Of a stretch of 64,000 bases of DNA, positions 17,836-28,100 are shown piece by piece; position 1 is the first letter of the stretch, and the number at the start of each line of letters is the position of its first letter. The notes under the pieces were generated by a model. That model had not been told where the DNA came from. It did not search any database and worked only from the letters and a program-made list of their open reading frames with translations. The stretch covers positions 62,001 to 126,000 of the forward strand of contig JAENYE010000004.1 in assembly GCA_016841955.1 (NCBI GenBank). The letters run 5' to 3'. The translations under genes and the position numbers were made by a program. This DNA is from Methanobacteriota archaeon (GTDB lineage Archaea > Halobacteriota > Methanomicrobia > Methanomicrobiales > Methanoculleaceae).

Positions 17836-18279
17836 ATGGATGCAGAGACCCATTCCCACTGCAAATACTATAATGTCAAAAGTGACTTTTCCGTTGCCGA
17901 CCTTGCCGCCTTTCACGGCCACCTGGGCCCGTATATCGTCCTCGGGTACCGGATCGGGAAGTACGTGCGGAGTAACTTCTGCGACGATCCGTTCCGGATG
18001 AGGGCCGAGGTCCGCTGCGCCGGGGTCCCTCCCCAGTCCTGCCTGGCAGACGGAGTCCAGATCGGGAGCGGGTGTACGCTTGGGAAGCGGAACATCGAGA
18101 TCATCCCCTCGGAGACCATCAGTTGTGTCTTTGAGGCGGATGGAAGACGCATTACCGTCACTCCGCGCCCGTTCCCCCTCCCGAAGAAGGATGTGGACTA
18201 CGAGGCCGCAATCGAGGCCGTGGCCGAGGAGATGTACGACAGGCGCGACGAAGAACTCTTCGACCTCTCCTCGTTCTGA
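17836..18279 (+). CDS. FmdE-family (formylmethanofuran dehydrogenase subunit E-like) metal-binding protein
   Basis: A 147-residue member of the FmdE/FwdE family (HGHLGPYIVLGYRIGKY near residues 25-44; CLADGVQIGSGCTLGKRNI near 70-88). The His pair and the two Cys form the likely metal site. Despite the family name, stand-alone proteins are not shown to be subunits of the dehydrogenase. It ends 6 bases before an ABC ATPase gene, so it is most likely a metal-binding accessory of the transporter. It lacks the C-terminal zinc ribbon of longer relatives. The mRNA is probably leaderless. Confidence 0.85.
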   Translation: MDAETHSHCKYYNVKSDFSVADLAAFHGHLGPYIVLGYRIGKYVRSNFCDDPFRMRAEVRCAGVPPQSCLADGVQIGSGCTLGKRNIEIIPSETISCVFEADGRRITVTPRPFPLPKKDVDYEAAIEAVAEEMYDRRDEELFDLSSF

Positions 18280-18285
18280 AGGCCC

Positions 18286-19035
18286 ATGGCTCCATCGGAC
18301 CTCATCATCAGGCTTGAAAACGTGTATACCGCCTACGAGGGTGCTGACCGCCCCACCCTGACAGACATCTCCCTCTCTGTAGGAAAGGGCGAGTTCGTGG
18401 TGATAGGCGGCCCGAACGGGGCCGGGAAGACCACGCTGCTCGAGACCATCAACGGGACGCTCCCCATCACCCACGGAAAGGCTATCGTATGCGGGCAGGA
18501 CGTGCGGGGGGACGGGGTGCAGGTGCGGTGCCGGGTCGGCTACCTCCTCCAGAACTTTGCCTTTGACCCGCTCACGCCGTTCACGGTCGAGGAGGTCGTC
18601 CTGATGGGACGCTACGGCACGATCGGACTCTTCAGGAAACCGGGCAAGGAGGACTACGAAGCAGTGCAAAAAACCCTGCAACTGCTCGGCATCGAGGATC
18701 TCGCCACCCGCCCAATCGGGCAGCTCTCCGGCGGGCAGCAGCAGAAGGTGCTTATGGCCCAGAATCTGGCCCGCAATCCCGAAGTTCTCCTCCTGGACGA
18801 GCCCTTCTCCAATCTGGACATGTTTGCCCGTGAGGAGATCAACCGCCTCCTCGCCCGCCTGGTCAGGAGCGGGATAACGGTGCTGATCGTATCGCATGCC
18901 TTCGACGACCTGCCTGATGGGCCGGTGCGGGTTGTGGTGATGCAGGAGGGGACGATCGTGGTCAGCCGGGAGTGCTCCCCGGGAGAGGTGGAGCAGGTCG
19001 TCCGGAGTGCCGGAAAGGGGGCTTCGCATGCTTGA
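18286..19035 (+). CDS. ABC transporter ATPase, metal-uptake type
   Basis: A 249-residue ABC ATPase with Walker A GPNGAGKTTL near residues 43-52, a Q-loop in YLLQNFAFDP, signature LSGGQQQKV near 145, Walker B EVLLLDEPF, and the H-loop SHAFDD. Sequence style and the neighbouring ABC-3 permease place it with ZnuC/MntB-type importers. The permease start overlaps its last 8 bases, so translation is coupled. ATP hydrolysis would drive import by the permease with the binding protein at 19884. Confidence 0.9.
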   Translation: MAPSDLIIRLENVYTAYEGADRPTLTDISLSVGKGEFVVIGGPNGAGKTTLLETINGTLPITHGKAIVCGQDVRGDGVQVRCRVGYLLQNFAFDPLTPFTVEEVVLMGRYGTIGLFRKPGKEDYEAVQKTLQLLGIEDLATRPIGQLSGGQQQKVLMAQNLARNPEVLLLDEPFSNLDMFAREEINRLLARLVRSGITVLIVSHAFDDLPDGPVRVVVMQEGTIVVSRECSPGEVEQVVRSAGKGASHA

Positions 19036-19858
19036 GTTCATCATTCAGAACAACATCGTCTGCCATGCCGTGGAGGCCATGCTCTTCGCCTCCGTCGCCT
19101 GCGCCATCCTCAGCGTGATCATCACCCAGGTGCAGATCTCCTCCATCGGATTTACCATGGCCCATGCCGCCTTTGCCGGTGCGGCGCTGGGGATGTTCCT
19201 CTCCCTCAATCCAACCGTCTGTTCCATCGTGGCCGGCGTCAGCGTCGCCTTCCTCATCGGCCCTCTTTCGGATAAGGCCCGGCTCTCTCCCGATACGTCG
19301 CTTGGGCTGCTGTTTGGAATCTGCATGGCCGTGGCCATCTTCTTCATCGCCTACATGCAGACCCTCGGGCAGGGGTTCTCCGCCATGGGCCTCCTCTTCG
19401 GGGACGTTATCTCCCTCTACCGCGAGGAGGTATACCTCCTCGCAGCCATCTGCATCGTGGCGATCGCCTTTATCGTTGTCCTCTACAAGGAGATCACCGC
19501 GATCATCTTCGATAAGAGGATCGCGGAGTCGGTCGGGATCCGGGTGAAACCGGTTTATTACGCGATGCTCTTTGTCATTGCGCTCACCGTCGCCCTCTGC
19601 CTCCCCATCATCGGGGGCCTCCTCCTCTACGTCTGGCTGGTCACCCCGGCGGCAATCGCTCTCCAGTTCTGCAACCGGTTGTCCGCGATGTTCGTGGTCG
19701 CCCCGACTGTAGCCGCCGTGATCAGCATATCCGGCGCCCTTGTCGGTCTGGAATATTCCCTCCCTGTCGCCCCCCTGACTGCTGTTCTCTTCGCCGTCGT
19801 CTTCATCGCCGGGGTGCTCCTCTCACCCCGGCGGCGCATCACGTTTCGCAAAATTTAA
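19028..19858 (+). CDS. ABC-3 family metal transporter permease
   Basis: A 276-residue membrane protein with about 8-9 hydrophobic segments, of the ZnuB/MntC type: the N-terminal MLFASVACAILSVIITQVQISSIGF-like region (residues 16-40), the DTSLGLLFGICMA block, LYKEITAIIFDKRIAESVGI coupling region near 160-180, and ALCLPIIGGLLLYVWLVTPAA. ATG 19028 follows GGAAAGGGGG and overlaps the ATPase gene; a GTG at 19007 is less likely. It forms the channel of the importer. Confidence 0.88.
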   Translation: MLEFIIQNNIVCHAVEAMLFASVACAILSVIITQVQISSIGFTMAHAAFAGAALGMFLSLNPTVCSIVAGVSVAFLIGPLSDKARLSPDTSLGLLFGICMAVAIFFIAYMQTLGQGFSAMGLLFGDVISLYREEVYLLAAICIVAIAFIVVLYKEITAIIFDKRIAESVGIRVKPVYYAMLFVIALTVALCLPIIGGLLLYVWLVTPAAIALQFCNRLSAMFVVAPTVAAVISISGALVGLEYSLPVAPLTAVLFAVVFIAGVLLSPRRRITFRKI

Positions 19859-19872
19859 TAATTTAATCATAA
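19850..19872 (+). promoter_or_regulatory. AT-rich promoter-like element before the binding-protein gene
   Basis: AATTTAATAATTTAATCA at 19853-19870 lies right after the permease stop and about 25 bases ahead of the ATG at 19884, which has no ribosome binding site. The binding protein may therefore have its own leaderless transcript and be made in excess of the membrane parts. Confidence 0.4.
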
Positions 19873-19883
19873 CTATTCTCAAT

Positions 19884-20867
19884 ATGAATCGAATTCGTAT
19901 TCTATCTTTATTACTTGCCCTGCTTTTCGTAGCACCCGGGGTGAATGCCCTTACGGTGGTCTCCACGACGACCGTTCTCTGGGACCCCATCCAGTACATC
20001 GGCGGAGAAAAGGTCGACGCCATCTACATCGCCGACCCGACCATCTGCCCCCACATGCAGGCGGACATCATCCCGAACCGCATCCAGCTGGAGAAGGACT
20101 TCATCCGTGATGCCGACCTCTTCGTTGCCCACAACGGGTCGGTCGATCAGTCCTACGTGATGCCGTATGTCGCCGACTTCATGGCTGCCAACAGCTATGG
20201 CACTGTGGAGTGGGTGACCCTGGAGAATCCCTCCATGATCTGGAACACCCCGTCGGGGGCAAAAAACCTCTCCAGCGAGGTGGCAGGATGGCTGATCGCT
20301 GCAGACCCGGCAAACCGGACGTACTACGAAGCACGGTTGAACGATTACCTTGCAGAGATCGATGCTGCGGATCTCTCCGCGGAAGAACGCGAGGTAATTC
20401 CCGGGCAGGATGCCGTGGTGATGGTCTGGCAGCAGGACGCAGCGGTCGGCTGGCTCGGGCTGGACCTGGCATCCATCTATGCACCGGACTTTTATCAGGG
20501 TGGAAAATTCACCCCGCGGGTCGTCGTTGACGATATCCGCAACCATCCCGAAAAATACCGGAACGTGAAGTACGTCATCGAGAACATGCAGTCGGGGGAG
20601 CTGGCAAAGGGCCTCGAGGAGGCGCTTCACGACAACGGGGTGCCTGTAGAGCGGGTCATATTCACCAACTTCCCCAAGTCGCTCCCGGGCGTCGACTCGC
20701 TCCCTGATGTCATCCGCTACAACAAGGGTCTGGTCACCCCGGTCGAGATCGCATCGGCAGCGGAGGAGACCGCACCGGCTCATACCAGCGCTCCGCTCCC
20801 CGGAGCACTGGCCGTCGTGGCAATCCTTGGAGGCGGCTCCCTCTTACTGCTCACCCGCAGGCGGTAG
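19884..20867 (+). CDS. Metal-binding ABC substrate-binding protein with C-terminal membrane anchor
   Basis: A 327-residue ZnuA/TroA-type solute-binding protein. Residues 1-22 are a signal peptide (hydrophobic run ending PGVNA). Likely ligands are His in TICPHMQADI and LFVAHNGSV, and Asp near the C-terminal lobe. After an Ala/Thr/Pro linker the protein ends PLPGALAVVAILGGG plus a short hydrophobic stretch and RRR, which looks like the archaeal PGF-CTERM-type sorting tail or a plain membrane anchor; the PGF motif itself is PGA here. It would capture the metal outside the cell and deliver it to the permease. Confidence 0.87.
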   Translation: MNRIRILSLLLALLFVAPGVNALTVVSTTTVLWDPIQYIGGEKVDAIYIADPTICPHMQADIIPNRIQLEKDFIRDADLFVAHNGSVDQSYVMPYVADFMAANSYGTVEWVTLENPSMIWNTPSGAKNLSSEVAGWLIAADPANRTYYEARLNDYLAEIDAADLSAEEREVIPGQDAVVMVWQQDAAVGWLGLDLASIYAPDFYQGGKFTPRVVVDDIRNHPEKYRNVKYVIENMQSGELAKGLEEALHDNGVPVERVIFTNFPKSLPGVDSLPDVIRYNKGLVTPVEIASAAEETAPAHTSAPLPGALAVVAILGGGSLLLLTRRR

Positions 20868-20998
20868 GGATCACTTTTACCACTACCTTTTGTAGGGAGG
20901 GCATCCGCTCCCGGCAGCATCCAGGCTCTTGTGGATACGGGCATGCCGCTCGATCGAGCCGGGCCTTCGGCGCATCAGGGCCTTTGAACCTCACGACA

Positions 20999-21133
20999 TT
21001 ATCCGCGTGGCCTGAACGTCCGTGAAGGGCACCGCCCGGCGTCCCTGTCGGCGGGAACGGGGCCGTTGATGCTGCATTCCCCGTCGGTCGCGGTCTTCTT
21101 CGTATAGAGGGCGCAGTCGCTGCACGTCGGCAT
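20999..21133 (-). CDS. Small Cys-rich protein (possible zinc/iron binder)
   Basis: A 44-residue protein, MPTCSDCALYTKKTATDGEC then GPVPADRDAGRCPS. The spacing CxxC-x(12)-C-x(13)-C suggests a rubredoxin-like or zinc-knuckle fold; similar tiny proteins with an ADRD...CP ending are common in methanogens, function unknown to me. ATG 21133 is preceded by AAAGAGG at a good distance. The frame extends upstream to 21247 but that part is not conserved-looking. It stands alone between the metal cassette and another Cys-rich gene. Confidence 0.65.
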   Translation of the reverse strand: MPTCSDCALYTKKTATDGECSINGPVPADRDAGRCPSRTFRPRG

Positions 21134-21313
21134 AAAAACCTCTTTCCCGCTCAGGAGATATGTAGGTTTTGCCGACCGGGCTGCGAGGGCGAATCCGCCT
21201 TCTCCGACCGGGTCGAATGCCCGGGCACGACCTGCTTCTCTGTCCAACTCTATACGGATTCTCTTGAGAGTATCTCTGATCGGGATTGATGAGAATTCAA
21301 GTGTTTTAGGCCT

Positions 21314-21742
21314 TCAATTCCCCTCCTGGACCGCCCGAACCGCCTTTATCTCCGCTATATCCATCCCGCCGAGCAGCTCGACTATCGCCTGCACGTACGG
21401 CTCCTGCCTGGTGCAGCTCGGTGACGCGCGAGGATCGCTCCGCTGCCCCCGCCGCCCCATCTTCGCGTGGCCGGTGGCGATGTAGTGCAGGAAGTCCTCC
21501 TTCGAAAGCCCCCACCGGCAGTTGACCTGCAGCCGGACGAAATCGGTGTTCTTCGGGTTCGGGAAGAGCACTGCACGCGTCCCCGGGAGCGGGACCGGCT
21601 TTTCGCCGTTTGATTCAGAGAGATCGAGAACCCGCCGCCACAGCCTGTCGCAGGCTACCTGCGCATGCGGGCACGTCCTGCAGTAGCGGTTCGACGGCGG
21701 CGTGCCGTCGCCGCTGTAGTGACGGCAGAAGTTCGTGTCCAT
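21314..21742 (-). CDS. Cys-rich hypothetical protein
   Basis: A 142-residue protein I do not recognise. The N-terminal third has five Cys and two His (CRHYSGDGTPPSNRYCRTCP, then HAQVAC), suggesting a metal-binding module near residues 6-31. The middle has a hydrophobic beta-rich stretch (AVLFPNPKNTDFVRLQVNCRWG) and the end a helix. The reading frame has normal GC-rich codon usage for the region and starts at ATG 21742; no strong ribosome site. Flanked by 280 bases of non-coding sequence before the divergent addB-like gene. Confidence 0.6.
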   Translation of the reverse strand: MDTNFCRHYSGDGTPPSNRYCRTCPHAQVACDRLWRRVLDLSESNGEKPVPLPGTRAVLFPNPKNTDFVRLQVNCRWGLSKEDFLHYIATGHAKMGRRGQRSDPRASPSCTRQEPYVQAIVELLGGMDIAEIKAVRAVQEGN

Positions 21743-22023
21743 GGGCGTTCATTACATCTCTCTACGCTCGGGTTTAAACCGTGCGGCTATTCCGGGGCTG
21801 CGATCAGGGAGGTCACAGGCGGGAATCTCTACTTTGAAAAATCATACATCGGGGAAACGATTGGAGTTCAGGGTAAATTCGGCAGGGCTCCGGAGAGCGA
21901 AGCGATCTCATTCCCGGGTGAGACGAGCCTGGCGGGGACGGGCGTCTGCCGGCTCCTCCCCGACCCAAATAACAACACTCATCCCTCCTCCTCCCCCAAC
22001 CCCTCACCAGGAGAGATTACCTG

Positions 22024-25000
22024 ATGTCCCCCGCCGTTCTGTACCGCCAATTGCCCGGGGAAGGTCTCGACGCGTTCATCACTCAATTCCGAAAAGCCGC
22101 CGCCCGCGACCCGTTCGGCACTATCCTCATCGTCCCGACATCCCACCTCGCCCGGGAGGTCGCCCGCCGCCTTGGGGAGCAGGGTGTCCCGTTCGTCGCC
22201 GACGCGGTCACCACCCTTCCCGGCCTCGCCCGGAAGGTCTTTCTAGAGCACGCGACGTCGGAGACGCCGATCTCGGAGGTCGAGTCCCGGCTCATCCTCG
22301 CCCGCATCCTCGCCGCCGGAAGGTACCCGCTCCTCGACGGGACCGGGGCCGTCGACGAACTCGCGACCCTCTTCGAGGTCCTCGTCATGCGGAAGGTCGA
22401 CTACCCGGCCGCCCTCGGCGACCTCGCGAGCGCGAAGAGCGCCGAGATTGCCCGTCTCCTCAATGCCTACCTCCGGTTCCTCGACGAGCACGATCTTGTC
22501 GACGAGAGCACGCTCTTTTACCGTGCAGTCCGGCTGCTCGCTGAATCCGGGGGCGGCGGGTTCCGGACGGTCTTCGCCTACGGGCTCTTCGAGCCGATGC
22601 CGCTCGAGCGGGACCTGCTTCTTTCTCTGCGCAAGTTCGCGGAGGAGTTTCACTACTCGATACCCTACGCCGCAAACACGGCAGTCTTCGCCGACGACGG
22701 CGAGTGGCTGCTCCCGGACACGGTCGTCTCCGGAGAATCCCCCAACGTTCGTCCTTCGCAACTTGCCGGCCTCTTCTCCCGGCGGGAGCCCGGGGACGGC
22801 GGCGGGTTCATATGCATCGCAGAACGACGGGACCGGCTCGACGAGGTCCGGGCGATCGCGCAGGAGATCCGGGACCTGGTCGCCGCCGGGGTCCGGCCGG
22901 ACGAGATCGCGGTCGCGTTCCCCGGCCTCGCATCGGCGGTGCCCTGCGTGGAAGATGTCTTTCCCGACTTCGCGCTCCCGTACTCCGCGTCCGGCGGCCG
23001 GCCGCTGGCCGCATCGCCGCTTGTCCAGGCACTTCTTCTGGTCCTCGCCGTCCCGGCCCGCGGCTACCGACGCGAGGACGTCGTCGCCCTCACGACCTCC
23101 CCCTACCTGCCGAACGCCGGCGGATGCGAGATCGACATCCTCTCCCGGGAGGCCCGGATCACCGCCGGAGCGGCCGCCTGGGACGAGCGGCTCGCGGCGC
23201 TCGCCCGCGCCCTCGAGGGGGAACGGGCGAGACCCGATACGCCGGAGTCCGCGAGAGGCCGGCTCTCGGCAAAGGTTGTCGCAGTCGAGGCGGCACGGGA
23301 GGTTGTCCGGCGGCTCTTTGCCGACCTCGCGGCGCTCGAGGGGACGAAGACGCTTGCCGGACATCTCGCCGCCTACCGCTCGCTCCTTGACCGGTGGCAG
23401 GCTCCGGCGATGCCGGAGGAGGGCGATCCCGACCTGCTGGAGGGCGAGGCGCGCGATCTCGGCGGGTTCATAGAGACCCTTGCGGCGCTCGAACGCCTCG
23501 CCCGGCTGCTGCCGGAAGAGAAGGTGCCGCTTTCGGAATTCTCCTCCCTGCTCGGGCTCCTTGCCGCCGGGACCCGGATCGGCCGGCGGCGGAACGGTGG
23601 AGCCGTCCAGGTGGTCGGCGTCCGGGAGGCTGCGCATCTCGCCGTCCCCTACCTCTTCATCGGCGACCTCGTCGAGGGCGCGATGCCGCGGCTGACCACC
23701 CGGCTCCCGTTCGCCACCGACCTCGAGACCCGGCGGCTCGCGACCCGGTCGAAGGAGGATGTCCTCCGCGAGGAGCGCTACCACTTCACCGCAGCCCTCC
23801 TTGCCGCCCGCTCCCGGGTCTACCTGAGCTACCCCGCGGCCGACGGCGCAACGCCGCTGGTACGTTCCGGGTTCGTGGACGCCGTCCGGGAGGCCTTCTC
23901 CCCGGAGGCGTGGGGGAGCGGCGACTTCCCGGATTCAAGGCTCGCGGCAGCCCGCCGGGCCGGCGCCCTCCTCGGCCGGGGGGAGCTCGCGGCCGGGATG
24001 CCGCCGGGGCTCACGCTTCGCGAGGCCGTCCGCCGGCTCAACATCGAGAACTACCACCGGAAGGGCGGCTATGACTCTCCCTACGACGGCCTGCTCGCCG
24101 ATGATCCGGCGATTGTCGCGGCACTCGCCGAGCGGTTCGGCGAAGGGGCCGTCTTCTCCCCGACGGCGCTCGAGACCTACGCGGACTGCCCGTTCCGGTT
24201 CTACCTGGAACGGGTCCTGGGCCTGGCGCCGCTCCCTCTGGGCGACCCCGACCTGACGGCACAGGAGCGGGGGATTCTCGTCCACCGGATCGCCTACCGG
24301 TTCTACTCCGGCTGGAAGGGCGACGGCAACGGCCCGGTCACCGAAGCGCGCTACCCGGCCGCCCTCCGGCGGATCCTCGCGGCCGGCCGGGAGGAGGCGG
24401 ACCGGTTCGTCTTCGCAAGCCCGGCATGGGTTGCGGATAGGGAGCACCTTCTCGGGTCGCCAGCAGCTGGAAGGGGGCTTCTCGAGCGTTTCCTCCTGCA
24501 CGAGGCGGAGGTCGCGGCCTCCCGCTTTGTCCCGCACGCCTTCGAGGTCTCGTTCGGCCTCCCGGTGGTGCCGGGGGAGGTCGACGCGGCCTCGACGGCT
24601 GATGCGGTCGCGATCCCGCTCGGCGAGGAGACCGTCCGTATACGGGGCAGGGTCGACCGGGTCGACATCCTGCCCGACGGACGGTTCATGATCACCGACT
24701 ACAAGACGGGGGCCTCCCATCCCCGGCTTAGGGATATCGAAGCGGGCAGGGCGCTCCAGCTGCCGCTCTACCTCCGGGCGGTCGAGACCCTGACCGGGAT
24801 GGAGGGGGTCGCCGGCACCTACTACCTCCTCAGGCGCGGGGAGGTCCGGAACCGGCCGGTCTTCTGGGACGCGGGCATGAAGGACTGTTTCGCCTGCTTC
24901 CCGGGATCGCGGCAGGGCGGCGTCGCGGATGTCCGGGCGCTGGTCGAGACCACTCTCTCCTGGGTGCAGCGGTACCTCGCCGGGATACGCGGCGGGTGCT

Positions 25001-25122
25001 TCCCGCCCCGGTCGGACGCCGGTCCCTGCCCGGGCTACTGCGGGTTTCGGACAATCTGCCGGTTCGACGGCCTGCGGCTGCTTGCCGCGGAGAGGGGGGT
25101 GAGCGCCGATGGGACTGACTGA
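22024..25122 (+). CDS. addB: AddB-like exonuclease subunit with Fe-S PD-(D/E)XK nuclease
   Basis: A 1032-residue partner of the helicase that follows, for double-strand-break end resection. The N-terminus (ILIVPTSHLAREVARRLG) is an AddB-type helicase fold without a Walker A motif. The C-terminal nuclease has RVDRVDILPDG then ITDYKTG near residues 875-900. Four Cys that would hold a 4Fe-4S cluster are at about 722 (YADCPFRFYLERVLG), 1002, 1006 and 1012 (CPGYCGFRTIC); the second spacing is CxxxC where Bacillus AddB has CxxC. Its stop overlaps the next gene's start by 14 bases. Confidence 0.87.
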   Translation: MSPAVLYRQLPGEGLDAFITQFRKAAARDPFGTILIVPTSHLAREVARRLGEQGVPFVADAVTTLPGLARKVFLEHATSETPISEVESRLILARILAAGRYPLLDGTGAVDELATLFEVLVMRKVDYPAALGDLASAKSAEIARLLNAYLRFLDEHDLVDESTLFYRAVRLLAESGGGGFRTVFAYGLFEPMPLERDLLLSLRKFAEEFHYSIPYAANTAVFADDGEWLLPDTVVSGESPNVRPSQLAGLFSRREPGDGGGFICIAERRDRLDEVRAIAQEIRDLVAAGVRPDEIAVAFPGLASAVPCVEDVFPDFALPYSASGGRPLAASPLVQALLLVLAVPARGYRREDVVALTTSPYLPNAGGCEIDILSREARITAGAAAWDERLAALARALEGERARPDTPESARGRLSAKVVAVEAAREVVRRLFADLAALEGTKTLAGHLAAYRSLLDRWQAPAMPEEGDPDLLEGEARDLGGFIETLAALERLARLLPEEKVPLSEFSSLLGLLAAGTRIGRRRNGGAVQVVGVREAAHLAVPYLFIGDLVEGAMPRLTTRLPFATDLETRRLATRSKEDVLREERYHFTAALLAARSRVYLSYPAADGATPLVRSGFVDAVREAFSPEAWGSGDFPDSRLAAARRAGALLGRGELAAGMPPGLTLREAVRRLNIENYHRKGGYDSPYDGLLADDPAIVAALAERFGEGAVFSPTALETYADCPFRFYLERVLGLAPLPLGDPDLTAQERGILVHRIAYRFYSGWKGDGNGPVTEARYPAALRRILAAGREEADRFVFASPAWVADREHLLGSPAAGRGLLERFLLHEAEVAASRFVPHAFEVSFGLPVVPGEVDAASTADAVAIPLGEETVRIRGRVDRVDILPDGRFMITDYKTGASHPRLRDIEAGRALQLPLYLRAVETLTGMEGVAGTYYLLRRGEVRNRPVFWDAGMKDCFACFPGSRQGGVADVRALVETTLSWVQRYLAGIRGGCFPPRSDAGPCPGYCGFRTICRFDGLRLLAAERGVSADGTD

Positions 25123-28100
25123 GCGCCAGGCGCGGGCCGCGCTCGACCACTCGACGAGCAAGTGCGTCACCGCCGGGGCTGGGACGGGAAAGACGCACGT
25201 CCTGGTGCAGAAGTACCTCAGCCTGCTCGAAGCCGGCGTCGGTGTCGGGAACATCCTCGCGCTGACCTTCACCGAGAAGGCGGCCGGCGAGATGAAGGTC
25301 CGGGTCCGCCAGGCCGTCGCGGAGAAGGAGGGCGAGCGGTGGGACGCGGTCCGCGACGAGTTTTTGTGGGCGAAGATATCGACCTTCCACTCCTTCTGCG
25401 CCTCCGTCCTCCGGGAGTTCCCGCTCGAGGCCGGTGTGGGGCCCGCCTTTGCCGTCCTCGACGAACGGGAGGCGGCCCGGCTCCGGGAGGAGGCGGTCGA
25501 GGACCTCATCCACGGCGATCCGCCCGCAGAGTGCCGGGAGGCGGTGATCGGCGCCCTCCGTGCCGTCGGGGCCTATGAACTAAAGAACTATCTCGAGCGG
25601 CTGTATGCCCGGCGCGAGGCCTCGGAGGCGTTCTTTATCGCCCTCGCGGAGAGCGAGGAGAGGGTTCTCGGCGCCTGGCGGGCGGTCGTGGAACGGCACT
25701 GGGAAGAGGCGGTCGAGGCCTTCCTCGCCCGTGCCGGAAGTTCCATCGAAACGCTCCGGGACCTTGCCACCCGCTACCCCGGCGACCGGGATCCGGGCGA
25801 GACCTACCTCCGGGCCGTCGAGCCGCACCTCGCCGATGAGATCGCGGTCGCCGCGATCGCCGGGGTTCATAAAGACCCGCGGTTCTCCGCCCGGATGGGG
25901 CGGAAGGCGAACTGGGCGGGTGACGACCTTGACAACTTCCGGGCGGCCTACCGGAACCTCGACGGGTGCCTCAAGGACCACGCGGGGTTCCTCTCGCTCG
26001 CCGTCGACCCGGAGGACCCTTTCACCCGGGCGACGCTTGAGTTCCTCCGCGACCTCGGCACGGTCTTTGCGGCCTTTCTGGGAGCGATCGAGACGGAGAA
26101 ACGACGGCGCAACGCCCTCGACTTCGACGACCTGGTCGACCGCACTCACCGGCTCTTTTGCGATCGCGACGACATCGTGGCGGCGCACTTCCGGGACCGG
26201 TTCCGGTTCGTCCTGGTCGACGAGTTCCAGGACACCGACCCCGTCCAGATCGCCATCATCCGCGCCATTCTCGGCGACCTCGCCCGGGAGCCTGCGAACC
26301 TCTTCATCGTCGGCGACCCGAAACAGTCCATCTACCTCTTCCGGGAGGCCGACGTGACGCAGTTCCGGCATACCCGCGACATGATCGAGCGGGACCTCGG
26401 CGGCGAGACGATCGCGCTCGACGTCAACTTCCGGAGCACGCCCGAGGTCGTCGGGTTCACGAACGCCGTCTTCGGCGCCCTGATGGCGGAGTCCGGACGC
26501 CCCTGGGAGTTCCTGTACGAACCGCTGCGGGCGAACCGGAAAGAAGACGCCGGCTCGGTCGAACTCCTCCTCTGCCCGAAGGTCAGGGACCGGGCGTCCG
26601 GCCGCCGGGCCGAAGCGGACCTGGCGGCAAGAAAGATCCGGGCCATCGTCAAGCGGGGGGAGAAACCGGTCTCCCGTGACGGGGAGGTCCGGCCGGCGGG
26701 GTACGGCGATGTGGCCGTCCTGCTCGAGCGGCGGACGAACCTCGCCTACTACGAATGGGCGCTCGGGCGCTACGGCGTCCCCTACCACGTCCACGCCGGG
26801 CTCGGGTTCTACGAGCGGCAGGAGGTCTACGACCTCTACAACATCCTCCGGTTCCTCGCGAACTACCTGGACGACGCGGCGCTCTACGGCCTGCTGCGGT
26901 CGCCCTACTTCGGGTTCTCCGACGCCCGGCTCTTTTCTATCGCCCGGCCGGGAGTCTCCCTCTGGGAGCGGCTGCGGGCGGAGGACCCCGATGCGGCGTC
27001 GACCCTCCTGGGGTGGCTCTCGCTCTCCCGCAGGCTCCCGCCCGCACGCCTTATCCGCCGGATTGTCGATGAGTCGGGGATCGCGGTGATCTTCGGTGGG
27101 ATGGCCGGGGGCGAGCAGGCGGGCGCAAACGTCGAGAAGCTCATCGCCATCGCGAGGGAGGCCGACTGCTCCACGCTCCCGGACCTCGTCGCGGAGCTCG
27201 GCCGCTGCATCGACGACGGGCAGCGGGAGGGGGATGCGCACCTCGACCTTGCGTCTGCGGACGCGGTCTCGATCATGACGGTGCACGCCGCGAAGGGGCT
27301 CGAGTTCCCGGTCGTCGTCGTCCCCGACCTTGCGGAAACGCCGCGGTCCGGCGGGGGCACCATCATGGTGGAGGATGGGCTGCGGCTCGGGGTCTCGATA
27401 CCGAACCCGGCAAACGACCACGAGCGCGAGGAGACGCCCATCCTCCGGGTCCTCAGGGACGAGCACCGGCAGAAGGAGGAGGCCGAGCGCAAACGGCTCT
27501 TCTACGTCGCCGCAACCCGGGCGAGGGACCACCTGATCCTCTGCGGGGAGACGCCGGCCGAGGCCCCGGAGACACTTCGCGACGGGAAGACCCGGATGGC
27601 CTGGCTCGCGCACTGCCTAGGGCTCTCTCCGGAGGTCTGTGCCCGCGGCGAAGCCGGGCTCGCGCTCCCTGGCGGGGAGAGGCTCCGTATCCCGCTCACC
27701 CTCGACCCCGCGGCGATCCCCGTCGACGTGCGTGAGACCGCTCCCGTATCTCTCCCGTTGCCGGACGACGTTCCCGCGGCGGCCGTTCCGGCAGCCCTTC
27801 TCCCGGACGGGGAGGAGGAGCATGCCTACTCGGCGAGCGAACTTGAGCGGTACCTCCACGGCCCGGCAGAATCCCGACCGCCGGGCATCGCCGCCGGGGA
27901 GGACCCCCTGGCCCGCGGCCTCGTCGTCCACGAGGTCTTCCGGGGCCGGGAGCCCGCCGCTGTGCTGCGGCGGTACGGAGTGGACCCCGGCCGGGCAGGG
28001 GAGTACCGGGAACTCTACGAGCGGTTCCTTGCGTCGCCCCTGATGCAGGGAGTCACCCGCGACCACCGCGAGGTGCCTTTTTGGGCGCGGGTACACGGCG

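Noticed and set aside
22243-23784. Antisense ORF of 513 codons opposite the AddB-like gene
   Set aside because: Charged, repetitive composition typical of the antisense frame of GC-rich coding DNA; the plus-strand protein has clear motifs.
25580-27613. Antisense ORF of 677 codons opposite the AddA-like gene
   Set aside because: Mirror frame of a helicase with all motifs intact; no domain character of its own.
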